A stretch of 64,000 bases of DNA from Schistocerca nitens (GCF_023898315.1 NC_064616.1:541995602-542059601); one strand, 5' to 3'. Positions 33,403 through 44,705 are shown, counted from the stretch's first letter. Program-made: numbers and translations. The notes: generated by a model from the letters alone, not told the origin.

Positions 33403-35528
33403 CCGGTGACACAACACTTTCAGGAAATAGCGCAGTTGGGTTATATACTTACAACTGGATTTCAACTACCAGCTAATGTATTATCCATCACCAAAAGTGA
33501 CTTTCTGATAATGTGACTGGAAGTGTTGTCACTTTTGAGCCTTAGAATATATATGAGTATCTTAAAGCAAATCTCTCTCTGTCTGGGATATTGGGGAGGT
33601 ATATCTGTGATTATGAATGTTTGATGGGTCAAATGTTGTGCCTCAGACTGTTTTTCGTGCGATTTTTGTAGCATGTACACAATGGAAATATGTCTGTATT
33701 CATCTCCGGAATGAGCATTGTTGTGCAGATCAACGCAGGATGCGAAAGACATTAGGTGAGCTCACCCTCGATGTAGAATATGTGAAGTGGGGCTGGCATC
33801 CTTTAATGCCTGGTCATTAGCTATCAAGCAACGTCCTGACAAACTAAGTCAAGCTGGATTGTTTTGAACCAGTAACGCAGATCAAATGATGTGTTTCCAT
33901 TGTGATAGAGCAGTGAAGGTTGCAGAGAAACCGACAGTCCCTGGCATAAACACGCTGAGTAGTTTTCTGTGTGTTTGTTTGTGGCTTTTACAAAGGGTAA
34001 CGAAGTTGTCGATAATGTTCGTAAGAAAAAAGACGGCTTCATTACAGTAACAGTAAATGATGCAGCTAATACTAAAGCGCCACCAAATCTTCAGAAAGTT
34101 GGCAAAGCTGTTATCCCAAATGCTGTACAAGAATGCCATGAGACTGTGGAAACTTTCGACAATGCTCACCTGTGTGAAATATCCATCTCACAAGAAATGG
34201 GAATGGACACGTGTTGCTGTTTGATTTAAATTTGGACCTTCCAGTTTCACACATGCTGACTACTGGAGCATATTTCACCTCACATGCCAAAGAGCATATG
34301 AAGCTAACGGCAGTCATTCTTTAATGAGCCAGGATACATGTCTTACAGAATCATTTACATCTTCCTCCACTAAGGAACAGAATTTTCAACTATTATTAAT
34401 AATTATGAAATGGTCTGTTCGAGTTTGACCCTGTGAAGGGGTAACTAAATACATGAAATACTAGTAATACAGATGCGTTATGTTATAATGCGTTCTGATA
34501 TGCATTTAGTAGAAGCGTTCACATCTTTCTCTACTAAAGAACGTAGTTTTAAGCTCTGACTTATAACTATGGAATGCACAGTTTTTGTTTGATTCCGTGG
34601 AGGGCTGTCAAAATGTTTAAACGATAGGGATACCGAAATCATATATTAAAGAAGGAGAAACAGATGTTTTGCTACATCCTCAAATATAGATGTTATCGAA
34701 CTCTGATTGATTCGTACAAGGAATGTTACTCCATTGGTCTTAAGAAAAAGGACCAGTTTATAGAACTGACCTAAAACACTATCTGTTCAAGATTTCGAAT
34801 ATAGAGACACATATGTAGTACTTAAGTTGTAACGTGGTTGCTGTAAAACAGCAGAAAAATTACATATGCCCCACTGAGGTAGCAAGTGACAGCATGTATA
34901 CAATGGCAATTGTAGTGTATGCTGTTTTTCTTTAGAACTTTTCCAACGTATATTATTAGTACGGGTAATAAAACACAGTACTACTTCTACTGTGATGTGT
35001 GGCAATGCAAACTCACACTACTCTATGTTGTACTTCTGCCGTGGGAGGCAAGGATATATTTAGGATATTCTGTGTTAGAGGCACACGGACGCAATACTAT
35101 GGAACAGTTAGAGGAAAATGCTGTATAATTGTATACATTCATAGAAAGTAACTGCTTTTATTGTTAAAGTGATACATCAGCATTCTGTACCTAGATACGT
35201 GAGTTATTACTATGATTACATCATGATGTTGACACCTTCTTCGAAAAAACCGACATGTGCTAATTATTGAGGATCATTGAATAACACTGGCGCTCTTCCA
35301 TGTTACGAACAGCATGTCACACGCAGCTGTATCTATGTCTGTTGCATGGAAAAATAATATTAGGGCCTGTTAACAGAATATAAGTAGCAATAATCTGAAA
35401 AAGGTGGATTGAATTAGAAACTAGGTCATGAATTGACTTTTATAAGAAAGAGACACAGTAGGAGCGCGGTAATACTACGTAAGTTGCATGTGGTTTACTT
35501 TGATTCTGCGTTAGACATTCTTTACAAC
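33403..35528. other. Unassigned, no gene seen
   Basis: About 2.1 kb, AT-rich in its second half, without a recognisable transposon or host protein. The open frame at 33969-34229 (86 codons) has no motif I know. Confidence 0.5.
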
Positions 35529-35537
35529 AGTGCGCCA

Positions 35538-35738
35538 GAGCCAGACGGAGTGGCCGAGCGGTTCTAGGAACTACAGTCTGGAACCGCGCCACCGTTACGG
35601 TCGCAGGTTCGAATCCTCCCTCGGACATGGATGTGTGTCATGTCCTTAGGTTAGTTAGGTTTAAGTAGTTCTAAGTTCTAGGGGACTGATGACCTCAGAA
35701 GTTAAGTCCCATCGTGCTCAGAGCCATTTGAACCATTT
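35538..35738 (+). mobile_element. SINE, Ser/Leu-type tRNA head, full length
   Basis: A box GTGGCCGAGCGGTTC, B box GGTTCGAATCC, complete shared body and 3' end. Exact 9-bp TSD AGTGCGCCA at 35529-35537 and 35739-35747. Confidence 0.93.
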
Positions 35739-35747
35739 AGTGCGCCA

Positions 35748-36319
35748 TTCTGGCCACAGATAAGGCAGCTACATATAAGAGAAAGATGGCAGTGATCGTA
35801 CAGGGAGAACTGTTACTGATATTGGATGCAACATATTGTACATAAATACGAGGCAGAAGTCCAGTACTGTTCTGCCACACTGTCACGGGAAACAGCAGCT
35901 ACCATAAAATACCTAGGAGTAACCAAACCCCTAAACTGGAAGCAGATGTCAGGCTGAGAGAAAAGTAAAGCATCCACGAAAGATGTGATTCGCAAATCAC
36001 TACTGCTGACAAAATCATGTATTGTAATTGTCTGCGGCTTCCCGGCGAAGCAGCTGCATCAAGTGACTGCGACGCCTGCATTATGTTGGTATACTCCCTG
36101 TGAATATGCAACAGAAAATTTTTTGTGTCTCTCGTGAGACATAAGAAGATTAGGCCACGCATGAAGGTATACAGACAGTTAATTTTTACTCGAGGAGTAC
36201 TTGAGCGGGGATGTACCCTCCACGGCTTGTGGGGTATTTGTTATATGTAGTATGTTCGCACGTTGCACATAATCTTCTATAATATTGCTGGAATCGTTAA
36301 CTACCGTGAAATACATAGG
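35748..36319. other. Unassigned, no gene seen
   Basis: No coding or repeat similarity recognised. Confidence 0.5.
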
Positions 36320-36330
36320 CACCTCGAGCG

Positions 36331-36553
36331 CCCGCATCTCGTGGTCGTGCGGTAGCGTTCTCGCTTCCCACGCCCGGGTTCCCGGGTTCGATTCCCGGCG
36401 GGGTCAGGGATTTTCTCTGCCTCGTGATGGCTGGGTGTTGTGTGTGATGTCCTTAGGTTAGTTAGGTTTAAGTAGTTCTAAGTTCTAGGGGACTGATGAC
36501 CATAGATGTTAAGTCCCATAGTGCTCAGAGCCATTTGAACCAACCATTTGAAC
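36331..36553 (+). mobile_element. SINE, Gly-type tRNA head, full length
   Basis: Plus-strand sister of 29875-30090: GTGGTCGTGCGGTAGCG, CTCGCTTCCCACGC, GGTTCGATTCCCGGCGGGG, then the shared body. The 3' end carries a doubled CCATTTGAACC unit. Exact 11-bp TSD CACCTCGAGCG at 36320-36330 and 36554-36564. Confidence 0.94.
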
Positions 36554-36564
36554 CACCTCGAGCG

Positions 36565-37755
36565 AACTAATATAGGACGCATAAAGCAAATGCATATGTC
36601 GGGTTCAGGTTCATGTTCAGAATTCTTAAGGGAATATAATCCACCCCCGAAAGAAGAAGTTCCAAAGGAGCACTCCTGATGAAAATACGTAATGTGATTG
36701 GTCGTGGCTGACCTGCTAAGCAATCGCATCTATGTAAACGTTACAGTGTATAGTTGTATAACATTGTAACATTACTAAGAACATATGTTGGCAGAAAAGG
36801 TGGCATATTCCCACGAAATGGTGCTGAGTAAATCCAAAGAAACTGCATTCAAGTAAGCCTGAGATTAGAAATTCGATATGTAAATGTTTGACCTGTATGG
36901 CACAGATAAATCCCATCAATACGCCATCTAAGCGCTGTAAACTATAAGTCGCTTATGTTTTGTTTCTAAAGCTACCACTACTATGCACATGTGCACAACG
37001 TATGTGGCAGATGCAGATGTACATGATATAACCGACGTACCTTGAATCTGTTTCTGCAGACCCCAACCAAGGGAGCTACTATCGAGTGCGAATGCACTTT
37101 GACAATATATTACTGTTCTTCCTGCCTTGCAAAAATCATTGGAACAACAGGTTTCATTGTTGTTGAAGAAGTTCACCACTTTGGACGGAACAACAATAGA
37201 TTAGTACATTTTTGGGTGAAACAGAATTTGTAATGATGTAGGAAAATATCAAAGACTGTAGTTTGAACGGAACGTGAGGAAAATAGAGCAATACTCTAAA
37301 ATGAGGCTGACTTGGGTTATTTAGATGGTCTGTTTTTAGTACAGATTTGTCGTCGGAAATATTACCGTAAACCTATTTGCTTAAAAACATGTGGCTACAT
37401 ATTGTCAGAATATGATGGATTATTCCACAGGTTTTTAATAAAAAAACATTTATGCAAACACTGTACCCTCATGCCACATCTCTAAAGAAAATGAAGTGAT
37501 GTACGTACCTAATTATGTATCTAATAGACTTCTCCAGATCCCTATGGAAGGAATTATTTCTAGGTTGCTGCTTCAGATGGATGAGATAAAGGAACTGAAG
37601 AAAATTATGCAAACATCACTATAAATGCAAATGCTCGTCAAGCTTGCAGGTTACGCTCTTGTATTTGACCACGAACATCACCCGTGCAGTGTCCTCAATA
37701 CATTCCACGTGTCAGTTGTGATCAGAACAATGTTCTGTGTAGTTGTGAGTGTATT
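36565..37755. other. Unassigned, no gene seen
   Basis: No recognisable coding similarity. Overlapping open frames on both strands at 36928-37233 carry no motif. Confidence 0.5.
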
Positions 37756-38420
37756 ATGTCGAAGCTAAGTGAATTCGAACTTGAGTAAACTGCTGGTGCT
37801 CGTATAATGTAGGTCAAATGTCTGGTGTTTCTAGCGGCACCATATCGAAGGTTTATACCTTACACAGGGACAGAAGAAAGTCATGATCTGCTAAGTCACA
37901 ACACGGATGAAAGTGCTTGTTGTGTGATCCTGTATGACTGTTATTCAAGAGGGTTGTGACGTAAAATAATAGGATGATAGCAGCAGATCATTGCAGAATA
38001 GGATGTTGTACTCGTGAACCCTGTCAGCTCCAAAACAACACGGAGGGTGCTGCATAAAAGGGGAAATGCAGTTCAAGCTGGAATTCAAAAATTACTCATC
38101 AGTAATGCAAATGCCTTTAACAGGAAAACGTATAGCCAAAACCATTAAAACCATTAAAACTACACTATAGGGCAATGAAATGAAGTCATTTGGTCTGATG
38201 GGTGTTGTTTCACACTGTTTCCAATTTCTTGCCGAATTAACGTCCCCAAATTGAAACCTGATGGTGTAATATAAATGCAGTAAAGGGGTAGTGTATACGG
38301 TCTCACTTCCGTTGCTTCTGAGTGTTGAGGACAATATATTTTGCCTCCTCCCATGAATGTATCGCGAAATAACTGCACCAAGAAATTGCGTAGGTTTACT
38401 GACAGGCATTCTCTTCACGC
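37756..38420 (+). pseudogene. Tc1-like transposase remnant
   Basis: Starts at an ATG (MSKLSEFELE) typical of this Tc1 group. Then VNPVSSKTTRRVLHKRGNAV, AGIQKLLISNANAFNRKT at 38015-38130 (second HTH to linker) and WNEVIWSDGCCFTLFPIS-like sequence near 38160-38215, where the first catalytic Asp (WSD) is kept. Frame breaks are frequent and the other two catalytic blocks are not visible. It aligns with the minus-strand relic at 15.4-16.0 kb. Confidence 0.72.
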
Positions 38421-38689
38421 ACCATTTCTAAATGGAACAGGGCCACATGGCAGTAGCAGAAATAACTATATTTGAGGGTGGGTAAAATAAAATATACGTT
38501 TAATCAACGAGGGAAAGCCCCTTAGACTCTCTATCGGAGGTACATGACAACCTGAAATACACTACAGAATTGACATTGGATAGCCATTATTTCTGGTTTC
38601 AATATATTAAAGGAGACATAGAAATAGCTACTACTTATGTCTTACTAAGGAGAAAAAGTATAATTTCAGGAAATATCGCCACTGCTATG

Positions 38690-38864
38690 GTCTAGCGGTT
38701 CTAGGCGCTCAGTCCGGAGCCGCGCGACTGCTACGGTCGCAGGTTGGAATCCTGCCTCGGGCATGGATGTGTGTGATGTCCTTAGGTTAGTTAGGTTTAA
38801 GTAGTTCTAAGTTCTAGGGGACTTATCACCTCAGCAGTTGAGTCCCATAGTGCTCAGAGCCAGA
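38690..38864 (+). mobile_element. SINE, Ser/Leu-type tRNA head, slightly 5'-truncated
   Basis: Head starts at GTCTAGCGGTTCTAGGCGC, B box GGTTGGAATCC, complete shared body to GCTCAGAGCCA. Exact 12-bp TSD GCCACTGCTATG at 38678-38689 and 38865-38876. Confidence 0.92.
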
Positions 38865-39029
38865 GCCACTGCTATGTGGCCCTGCAGCATGGAAGACTAC
38901 TGTTCCACGCAGGCAGTTACAGTTCAGTATTTACGTGTGTTCTCTTCAAAACTGGATATTTGTTGGACACTGGGGAAAATTCGACAAATTAAAGGTATGT
39001 CCGAAAACCCGTAAATGGTATCAAATATA

Positions 39030-39074
39030 CAGGGTGTTACAAAAAGGTGCGGCCAAACTTTTAGGAAACATTCC
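39030..39074 (+). repeat. Left terminal inverted repeat
   Basis: Begins CAGGGTGTTACAAA and contains GGAAACATTCC at its inner end; pairs with 40462-40506. Confidence 0.93.
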
Positions 39075-39233
39075 TCACACACAAATAAAGAAATGATGTT
39101 ATGTGTGAAGGAAGGTAATGTTGACTTCGGTGCTTGTGTTGACATGCGACTCTACAGTACTAGCATCAAGCACATCAGTACGTAGCATCAACAGGTTAGT
39201 GTTCATCACGAACGTGGTTTTGCAGTCAGTGCA

Positions 39234-40292
39234 ATGTTTACAAATGCGGAGTTGGCAGATGCCCATTTGATGTATGGATTATCACAGGGCAATAGCCGTG
39301 GCGCGGTACGTTTGTATCGAGACAGATTTCCAGAACGAAGGTGTCCCGACAGGAAGACGTTCGAAGCAATTGATCGGCGTCTTAGGGAGCACGGAATATT
39401 CCAGCCTATGACTCGCGACTGGGGAATACCTAGAACGACGAGGACACCTGGAATGGACGAGGAAATTCTTCGTGCAGTTGACTAAAACACTAATGTCAGC
39501 GTCAGAGAAGTTGCTGCTGTACAAGGTAACATTGACCACGTCACTGTATGGAGAGTGCTACGGGAGAACCAGTTGTTTCCGTACCATGTACAGCGTGTGC
39601 AGGCACTATCAACAGCTGATTGGCCTCCACGGGTACATTTCTGCGAATGGTTCATCCAACAATGTGTCAATCCTCATTTCAGTGCAAATGTTCTCTTTAC
39701 GGATGAGGCTTCATTCCAACGTGATCAAATTGTAAATTTTCACAATCAACATGTGTGGGCTGACGAGAATCCGCAATCAATTGTTCAATCACGCCATCAA
39801 CACAGATTTTCTGTGAACGTTTGGGCAGGCATTGTTGGTGATGTCTTGATTGGGCCCCATGTTCTTCCACCTACGCTCAACGGACCACGTTATCATGATT
39901 TCATACGGGATACTCTACCTGTGCTGCTAGAACATGTGCCTTTACAAGTACGACACAACATTTGATTCATTCACGATGGAGCTCCTGCACATTTCAGTCG
40001 AAGTGTTTGTACGCTTCTCAACAACAGATTAGGTGACCGATGGATTGGTAGAGGCGGACCAATTCCATGGCCTCCACGCTCTCGTGACCTCAACTCTCTT
40101 GACTTTCATTTATGGGGGCATTTGAAAGCTCTTGTCTACGCAACCCCGGTACCAATTGTAGAGACTGTTCGTGCTCGTATTGTGGACGGCTGTGATAGAA
40201 TACGCCATTCTCCAGGGCTGCATCAGCACATCAGGGATTCCGTGCGACGGAGGGTGGATGCATGTATCCTCGCTAACGGAGGACATTTTTAA
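39234..40292 (+). pseudogene. DUF4817/DDE-type transposase with two in-frame stops
   Basis: A single frame of 352 codons plus stop, interrupted only by TAA at 39483-39485 and TGA at 39963-39965. I see no frameshift. N-terminal part: MFTNAELADAHLMYGLSQGN, then RDRFPERRCPDRKTFEAIDR, which I recognise as the DUF4817 helix-turn-helix type. DDE core: FTDEASFQ (first Asp), HDGAPAHFSR (second Asp) and RSRDLNSLDFHLWGHLK (third Asp, where SPDLNPLDF is usual). I count 36 residues between the second and third Asp. The protein would bind the terminal repeats and catalyse cut-and-paste at TA. The TGA stands where relatives have Trp. Only two disabling changes suggest recent loss of function. Confidence 0.93.
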
Positions 40293-40461
40293 CATTTCCT
40301 GTAACAAAGTGTTTGAAGTCACGCTGGTACGTTCTGTTGCTGTGTGTTTCCATTCCATGATTAATGTGATTTGAAGAGAAGTAATAAAATAAGCTCTAAC
40401 ATGGCAAGTAAGCGTTTCCGGACACATGTCCACATAACATATTTTCTTTCTTTGTGGGTGG

Positions 40462-40506
40462 GGAATGTTTCCTGAAAGTTTGACCGTATCTGTTTGTAAC
40501 ACCCTG
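40462..40506 (-). repeat. Right terminal inverted repeat
   Basis: Reverse complement begins CAGGGTGTTACAAA and ends GGAAACATTCC; pairs with 39030-39074. Confidence 0.93.
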
Positions 40507-40794
40507 TACATGCGCTTGCTGAAAATGCACTGTGACGGTAGGTATTAAATATTTACAGTCCTGTGTGTATGTGTGACTGCTTGAGAACAGGGACATAACC
40601 AACAGAATTGTGACAAATAGCCCCCCAGAAAGTAGTTTCATACACTGGCGCACTTGCAGAAAATGACACTGGGCACGATGCCGTGCTAGCAGTTTCGAGT
40701 ATCAATTGAATTTAATTGATACTGCTGTTGTTAATCGACTGATGAACAAAGCATGAGGCTGCGAACCTATCAAAGTGGTAGTGGGTGGAAGAGT

Positions 40795-40827
40795 GGTGCG
40801 GGGGGGTGGGGGGGGGGTGGGGGGTAG
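40795..40827 (+). repeat. G-run tract
   Basis: Runs of 7, 10 and 6 G separated by single T, after GGTGC. It has four or more potential G3+ runs within 33 bp, compatible with a G-quadruplex on the plus strand. Not obviously part of an element. Confidence 0.9.
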
Positions 40828-40903
40828 GCAAAGAGAATCTTATGTAAACAAAACTAATGGCACAGGTAAGCTGTTTGTTTGCATTAGACCATTTTGCTTG
40901 TAT

Positions 40904-41082
40904 TCACTGGAGAGCCAAAGAAACTCGAACACCTGCCTAATATCATGTAGGGCCTCCGCGAGCGCACAGAATCGCTGCAATACGACGTGGCATGTGCTCG
41001 ACAGATGTCTCAAGTAGTGCTGGAGGGAGTTGACACCTCGGAGCCTGCAGCGCTGTCCAGAAATCCGTAAGAGTACGTGGGG
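40904..41082 (-). pseudogene. Tc1-like transposon 3' end with transposase C-terminus
   Basis: Minus strand reads RTLTDFWTALQAPRCQL, PPALLETSVEHMPRRIAAIL, CARGGP, the C-terminal end of a Tc1 transposase (usual MPRRVxAVIxARGGxT). It runs to a terminal sequence (plus strand CACTGGAGAGCCAAAGAAAC) that resembles the end at 41265 (CACTGAAGCAACAAAG). Upstream coding sequence is missing. Confidence 0.75.
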
Positions 41083-41264
41083 CTAACCAGAATACCTTAG
41101 ATAAACCACTTGCAATTGGTCACAGATCCAGCTGTGTTCGACGTTCACTTGTGTTACTGAATCACAGATAAAGTGGCATCTGTGGCTAATACGAAAGCCG
41201 CAGTAATGCGGGAAATGAAAACTTCACGATACATGGAAAGCTCTTGCCCTGCATTCCAAATACA

Positions 41265-41863
41265 CACTGAAGCAACAAAGAAGATGGTGTATGCATGCGT
41301 ATTCAAATACAGATATATGTAAACTGGCAGGATAGGTAGAGGCGATCGGTAACGCCTATGTAAGAAAACAAGTGTCTCGCACAGTTTTAGATCGGTTACT
41401 GCTGTTAAAATGACAATTTATCAAGATTTAAATGAGACTGAACGTGGTAATACAGTCGGCGCACGAGTGACAGGACACAGCTACTCCGAGGGAGTGAGGA
41501 AGTTGGGATTCTCCCTTACGACAACTTCACGGGTGTACCGTGATTATCAGGAATCCGGCGAAACATCACATCTCCTAAATCGCTGCCTCCTGAAAAAGAT
41601 CCTGCAAGAACGGGACCAACGACGACTGAAGAGAATACTTCAACGTGAGAGATGTGCAACCATTTCTCAAATTGCCACAGATTTCAATGCTGGGCCTTCA
41701 ACAAGTGTCAGCGTATGAACCATTCACTGAAACATCATTAGTAAGGGCTTTCGAAGCCGAAGGACCACTAGTATACCCTTGATGACTGCACGACACAATT
41801 CTTTACGCCACGCCTGGCGCCGTCAACACCGACACTGGACTGTTGATGACTGGAAACATGATC
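41265..41863 (+). pseudogene. Tc1-like transposon 5' end with transposase N-terminus
   Basis: Begins at a terminal repeat-like CACTGAAGCAACAAAG, then an ATG at 41410 (MTIYQDLNETERGNTVGARV, the typical Tc1 opening). First HTH: SEGVRKLGFSLTTTSRVYRD; second HTH: RDQRRLKRILQRERCATISQ, ATDFNAGPSTSVS to a stop at 41716. After a change of frame: GFRSRRTTSIPLMTARHNSL, HRHWTVDDWKHDL near 41750-41863. It is cut off before the first catalytic Asp, where a LINE fragment begins. The GRPR-like AT-hook stretch is absent. Confidence 0.85.
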
Positions 41864-41865
41864 TG

Positions 41866-42470
41866 TAGTAGTACGCTACCCAGCATTTCGAAATACCTCG
41901 AAGAAAACAATCTTTTGACACATAATCACCGTGGATTCCGAAAATATATTTCTTATGAAACACAACTGGCTCATTTATTTGCACGAAGTATTGAGTTCGA
42001 TCGACTGGTATGTTACGTTGATTCGATATATCTAGATCTCCATAAGGCTTTTGAAACAGTTCCTCACAAACAGCTTCCAATAAAATTCCATGCCTATGGA
42101 GAATCATCTGAACTGTACAACAGAATTATAATTTCCTCTCAGAATGGTTGACGTTAAGTCATGTAGTGGAATCGAAGGTATATCTGGGGTTTCCCAAGCA
42201 AGCGTTTTATGTTCTCAGCTGTTCTCAATGGCTATGAACGATTCAGAGGAAAATGTGAGCAGCCTTCTTAAATCGTTTTTCTGATGACGCAGTCACTTAC
42301 GTGTAATAAAGTCATCAGAAGATCAAGACGAATTACCAGATTATTTAGACGAAAAGTAGCAATTAACCCTGAAGAATGCGAAGTGTGAGCTCCTCTGCAT
42401 GGGTTATAAAAAAGTTACGTTCAGTTTCAATTACAATACAAATCAAACAAATTTTTCATCTATAGGTTAA
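41866..42470 (+). pseudogene. Jockey/CR1-type LINE RT fragment
   Basis: RT fingers and palm: SISKYLEENNLLTHNHRGFR, SYETQLAHLFAR and the block-A region SIYLDLHKAFETVPHKQL at 41870-42070. Then a frame change, GISGVSQASVLCSQLFSMAM near 42180-42230 ([13 protein letters not shown] usual) and a decayed FSDDAV-like site near 42275. The rest is too decayed to follow. Confidence 0.75.
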
Positions 42471-42535
42471 ACTTACTTACTAGGGACTGAATTACGAACA
42501 ACAAAAATTTTCGTCATCAAATAGAAAATGTTCCG

Positions 42536-42800
42536 CATCTACATCTAAATACATTGTGAGTAATGGCAGCGGGTATGTAGCATTATGCCACATGATAGGG
42601 TTTTTTGTCGTTCCACTCACGTTTGGAGCTCAGAGAGAATGTGTGTTTAAATACGCATGTGAGTACTATAATCTTGATGTTTCAGGCATTCATAATCACA
42701 GTTGTTCTTCAAGAACTTCTAAAAGTGATAAGGTATCATGTAAATAAGAACAGTAAAATTAAATGTCACTTCCCACACAACCGTGTCATCTTACGATATG
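42536..42800 (-). mobile_element. LINE 3' end with TAGATG-type tail (minus)
   Basis: The plus strand starts CATCTACATCTAAATAC, i.e. a GTATTTAGATGTAGATG tail in minus sense, followed by sequence resembling the 3' terminal region of the LINE at 7.8-10.5 kb. Short and diverged. Confidence 0.4.
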
Positions 42801-43116
42801 CATCCACACCCCAGTCGACTGATAAAATACACTAAAATGAAATGTAAATGTTATTCTGAGTATTGGCAGCTTTATACCGAAAGCCATTCTTGGGCGGAGC
42901 CCGTTTATCTTCATGAAAGTTACACATGGAAGACAATCACGGAAGTAACTTGAGTGAGCATCTCATGTTTTTAAAACGATAATAAAAGATTTCAAAGAAA
43001 AAAGATGATGTATAACTTTGCCAAGAAGCTCGGACGTTTGAATATCGTCTGGAGGAGAGCGCCAACGGTACAACTGCAATTAAAGTCGCTAAACAACGAT
43101 GGATATTGAAAAATAT

Positions 43117-43461
43117 CTACAAAGTTGTTGAAAACGTTACATATGTGTCCGCTGGGAGATCTTCATTTGGCGTATTTTGATTTTTAACGCTATGTAAAGT
43201 AATCTCGCTTTGTTCTAGCAGATCCAGTTGCCTTCCATTATCTTGTATGTGCAAAATCACCAGATCGTCATTAGTTCCCAATATAAGGTGGCCCGATTCA
43301 TAAATACGCGGGGCTACGGCTGACTTTTTCCTAATTATTATGAAAAAATTGTCCCTATGTTCCTTGTACCTCACCTTCAAATACCTACGTGTCTGGTGGA
43401 AGCAGTTCGCATTTCGAACAGTGATGGGGAAAAGATCGTGGGAACTGGATGAAGGTAACAA
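43117..43461 (-). pseudogene. Penelope-like GIY-YIG endonuclease C-terminal fragment
   Basis: A 114-codon minus-strand frame: LKVRYKEHRDNF, then SAVAPRIYESGH, ILHIQDNGRQLDLLEQSEI. This is the second half of the GIY-YIG domain found at the C-terminus of Penelope-like retroelements and similar RTs (R-x2-RYKEH, the SAxAxHIxExGH block, and the catalytic-type LLEQxEI with its Glu). The usual AxHI His reads Arg (APRI). The GIY-YIG tyrosines and the RT are not found upstream, so only the tail survives. Confidence 0.72.
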
Positions 43462-44250
43462 GTAATGGGTGAAAGGGATGTAACTCTGGAACTTTATCTG
43501 CTTTTAGCCTTATAGGATCTTACAAGTTTGAATTGTTACCTGAAGTAGGAGGGGAAGAGCGTCATCCCGCTGTAGGTCACAGCAGGGGGTGATGTAGACA
43601 TCTAGCAAAGTGTGGGTCAGTACCAAAAGAGAGTAGGAGAGAACGAGTCCTCCAGCTGTGTAGTAGCCGTATGTACGGGGTGTAGGCAGTATGGTACAGG
43701 ACAAACTGTGATGACGGTTTCACCCCACTAGTATTATGAAATCGCGTGCTTGCCTTAGACAGGTGACAGAGGACATGGGGAATTAGTACAAGAATTTTGA
43801 CGAAGAGCATCAGATTATCATAGCAGGTAGAGTAGCGAACATGCTGGTTATGGACACGAATTACACCGTTAGGGGTGATCTGGATGTAACAGGAGTATGA
43901 ACTAAAGAAACAAGTGTGAGGCTGTGGAGGTCCTACAGCGACATGGCCAGTGCCAGAGTTGAGAAGGCTGCTGCTGACAGAAATTAAATCGCACATGGGT
44001 GCACTACATGTTGCTACAATTGGGGGATTGTGAGAAACTAAACTCAATCTACATCTCAATAAGAGAGGGAGAGATACGTTGGCTGAGATTCATGTAGAAA
44101 ATATATAGGGGCCACTATCATACAAAGCAAGATTCCTGTGGTTATTGGTGTCAGAGGGATATGTTTGTTAGGTTAGAATAAGGATTCAGGCAACTTGTTC
44201 TGAAAGAAGTTAAGTTAGTAGAATAGCCCCACATAATGCTTAAGAATGTA
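43462..44250. other. Unassigned; contains a 160-codon minus frame
   Basis: The longest frame (43577-44059, minus) is Ser/Cys/His-rich, with no motif, domain or signal peptide I can support. It may be chance or a decayed element. Confidence 0.35.
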
Positions 44251-44254
44251 CAGT

Positions 44255-44705
44255 AATGTGAGGCTAGCTTATTTCAGCACAATATTCGTGGACTGAGTAA
44301 TAAAGTAGAAGAGCTTCTTTTCTGTTTCGAAAATTTAGAGAGCTCTGAAAAGCTAGAAATCTGAAAAGCTAGAAATCCGGCACCTATATGAGCACCACGT
44401 ATCCACAAGGTTAGAGAAGTTTAACATAAGAGATAACACATTAGCATCTTACTCATTTAGAACTGATATAGGATAAGGAAGAGTTGTTACATGTATTAAG
44501 ACAGAACACAAGTTAAAAAAAAAAAAAAAACACTGTGACTAGTAGATGAGGAACTGTTCAGCACACGGAAGCGCATGTGCGTGAATTAATGTTAAAGAAA
44601 TAGTTCACTATTAATTAAACAGTATTTTTATATGCATCGGGACATCCGAAATTGTTCATTGGGAATTTGGATTCCTTGCCACACTATCTGTCAGACAGGA
44701 GCTAG
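44255..44705 (+). pseudogene. CR1-like LINE endonuclease fragment
   Basis: FQHNIRGLSNKVEELLFCFE at about 44273-44330 matches LHQNIRGLRNKINELTICID of the full-length copy at 52.56 kb. Later fragments include EHHVSTRLEKFN, and ATLSVRQELG-like sequence near 44680 resembles the CYLSDRG region of the 57.4 kb copy. An A16 run lies at 44515-44530. It ends where Gypsy gag begins. Confidence 0.65.

Larger units (their letters stand above)
39030..40506 (+). mobile_element. Tc1/mariner-superfamily transposon, structurally complete
   Basis: 1477 bp, flanked by TA at 39028-39029 and 40507-40508. Terminal inverted repeats of about 45 bp (39030-39074 and 40462-40506), opening CAGGGTGTTACAAA on both sides, with 40 of 45 positions matching by my count. 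It encloses a single long transposase frame on the plus strand. Everything needed for a cut-and-paste element is present except a clean reading frame. Confidence 0.95.

Noticed and set aside
36340-36410. Possible functional Gly-tRNA gene
   Set aside because: The same head occurs at 29.9 kb with the same SINE body and each copy has target-site duplications; the 3' half of the acceptor stem is not restored.
43577-44059. 160-codon minus-strand open frame as a host gene
   Set aside because: No motif, no supporting gene structure, and composition typical of chance frames; left as unassigned.
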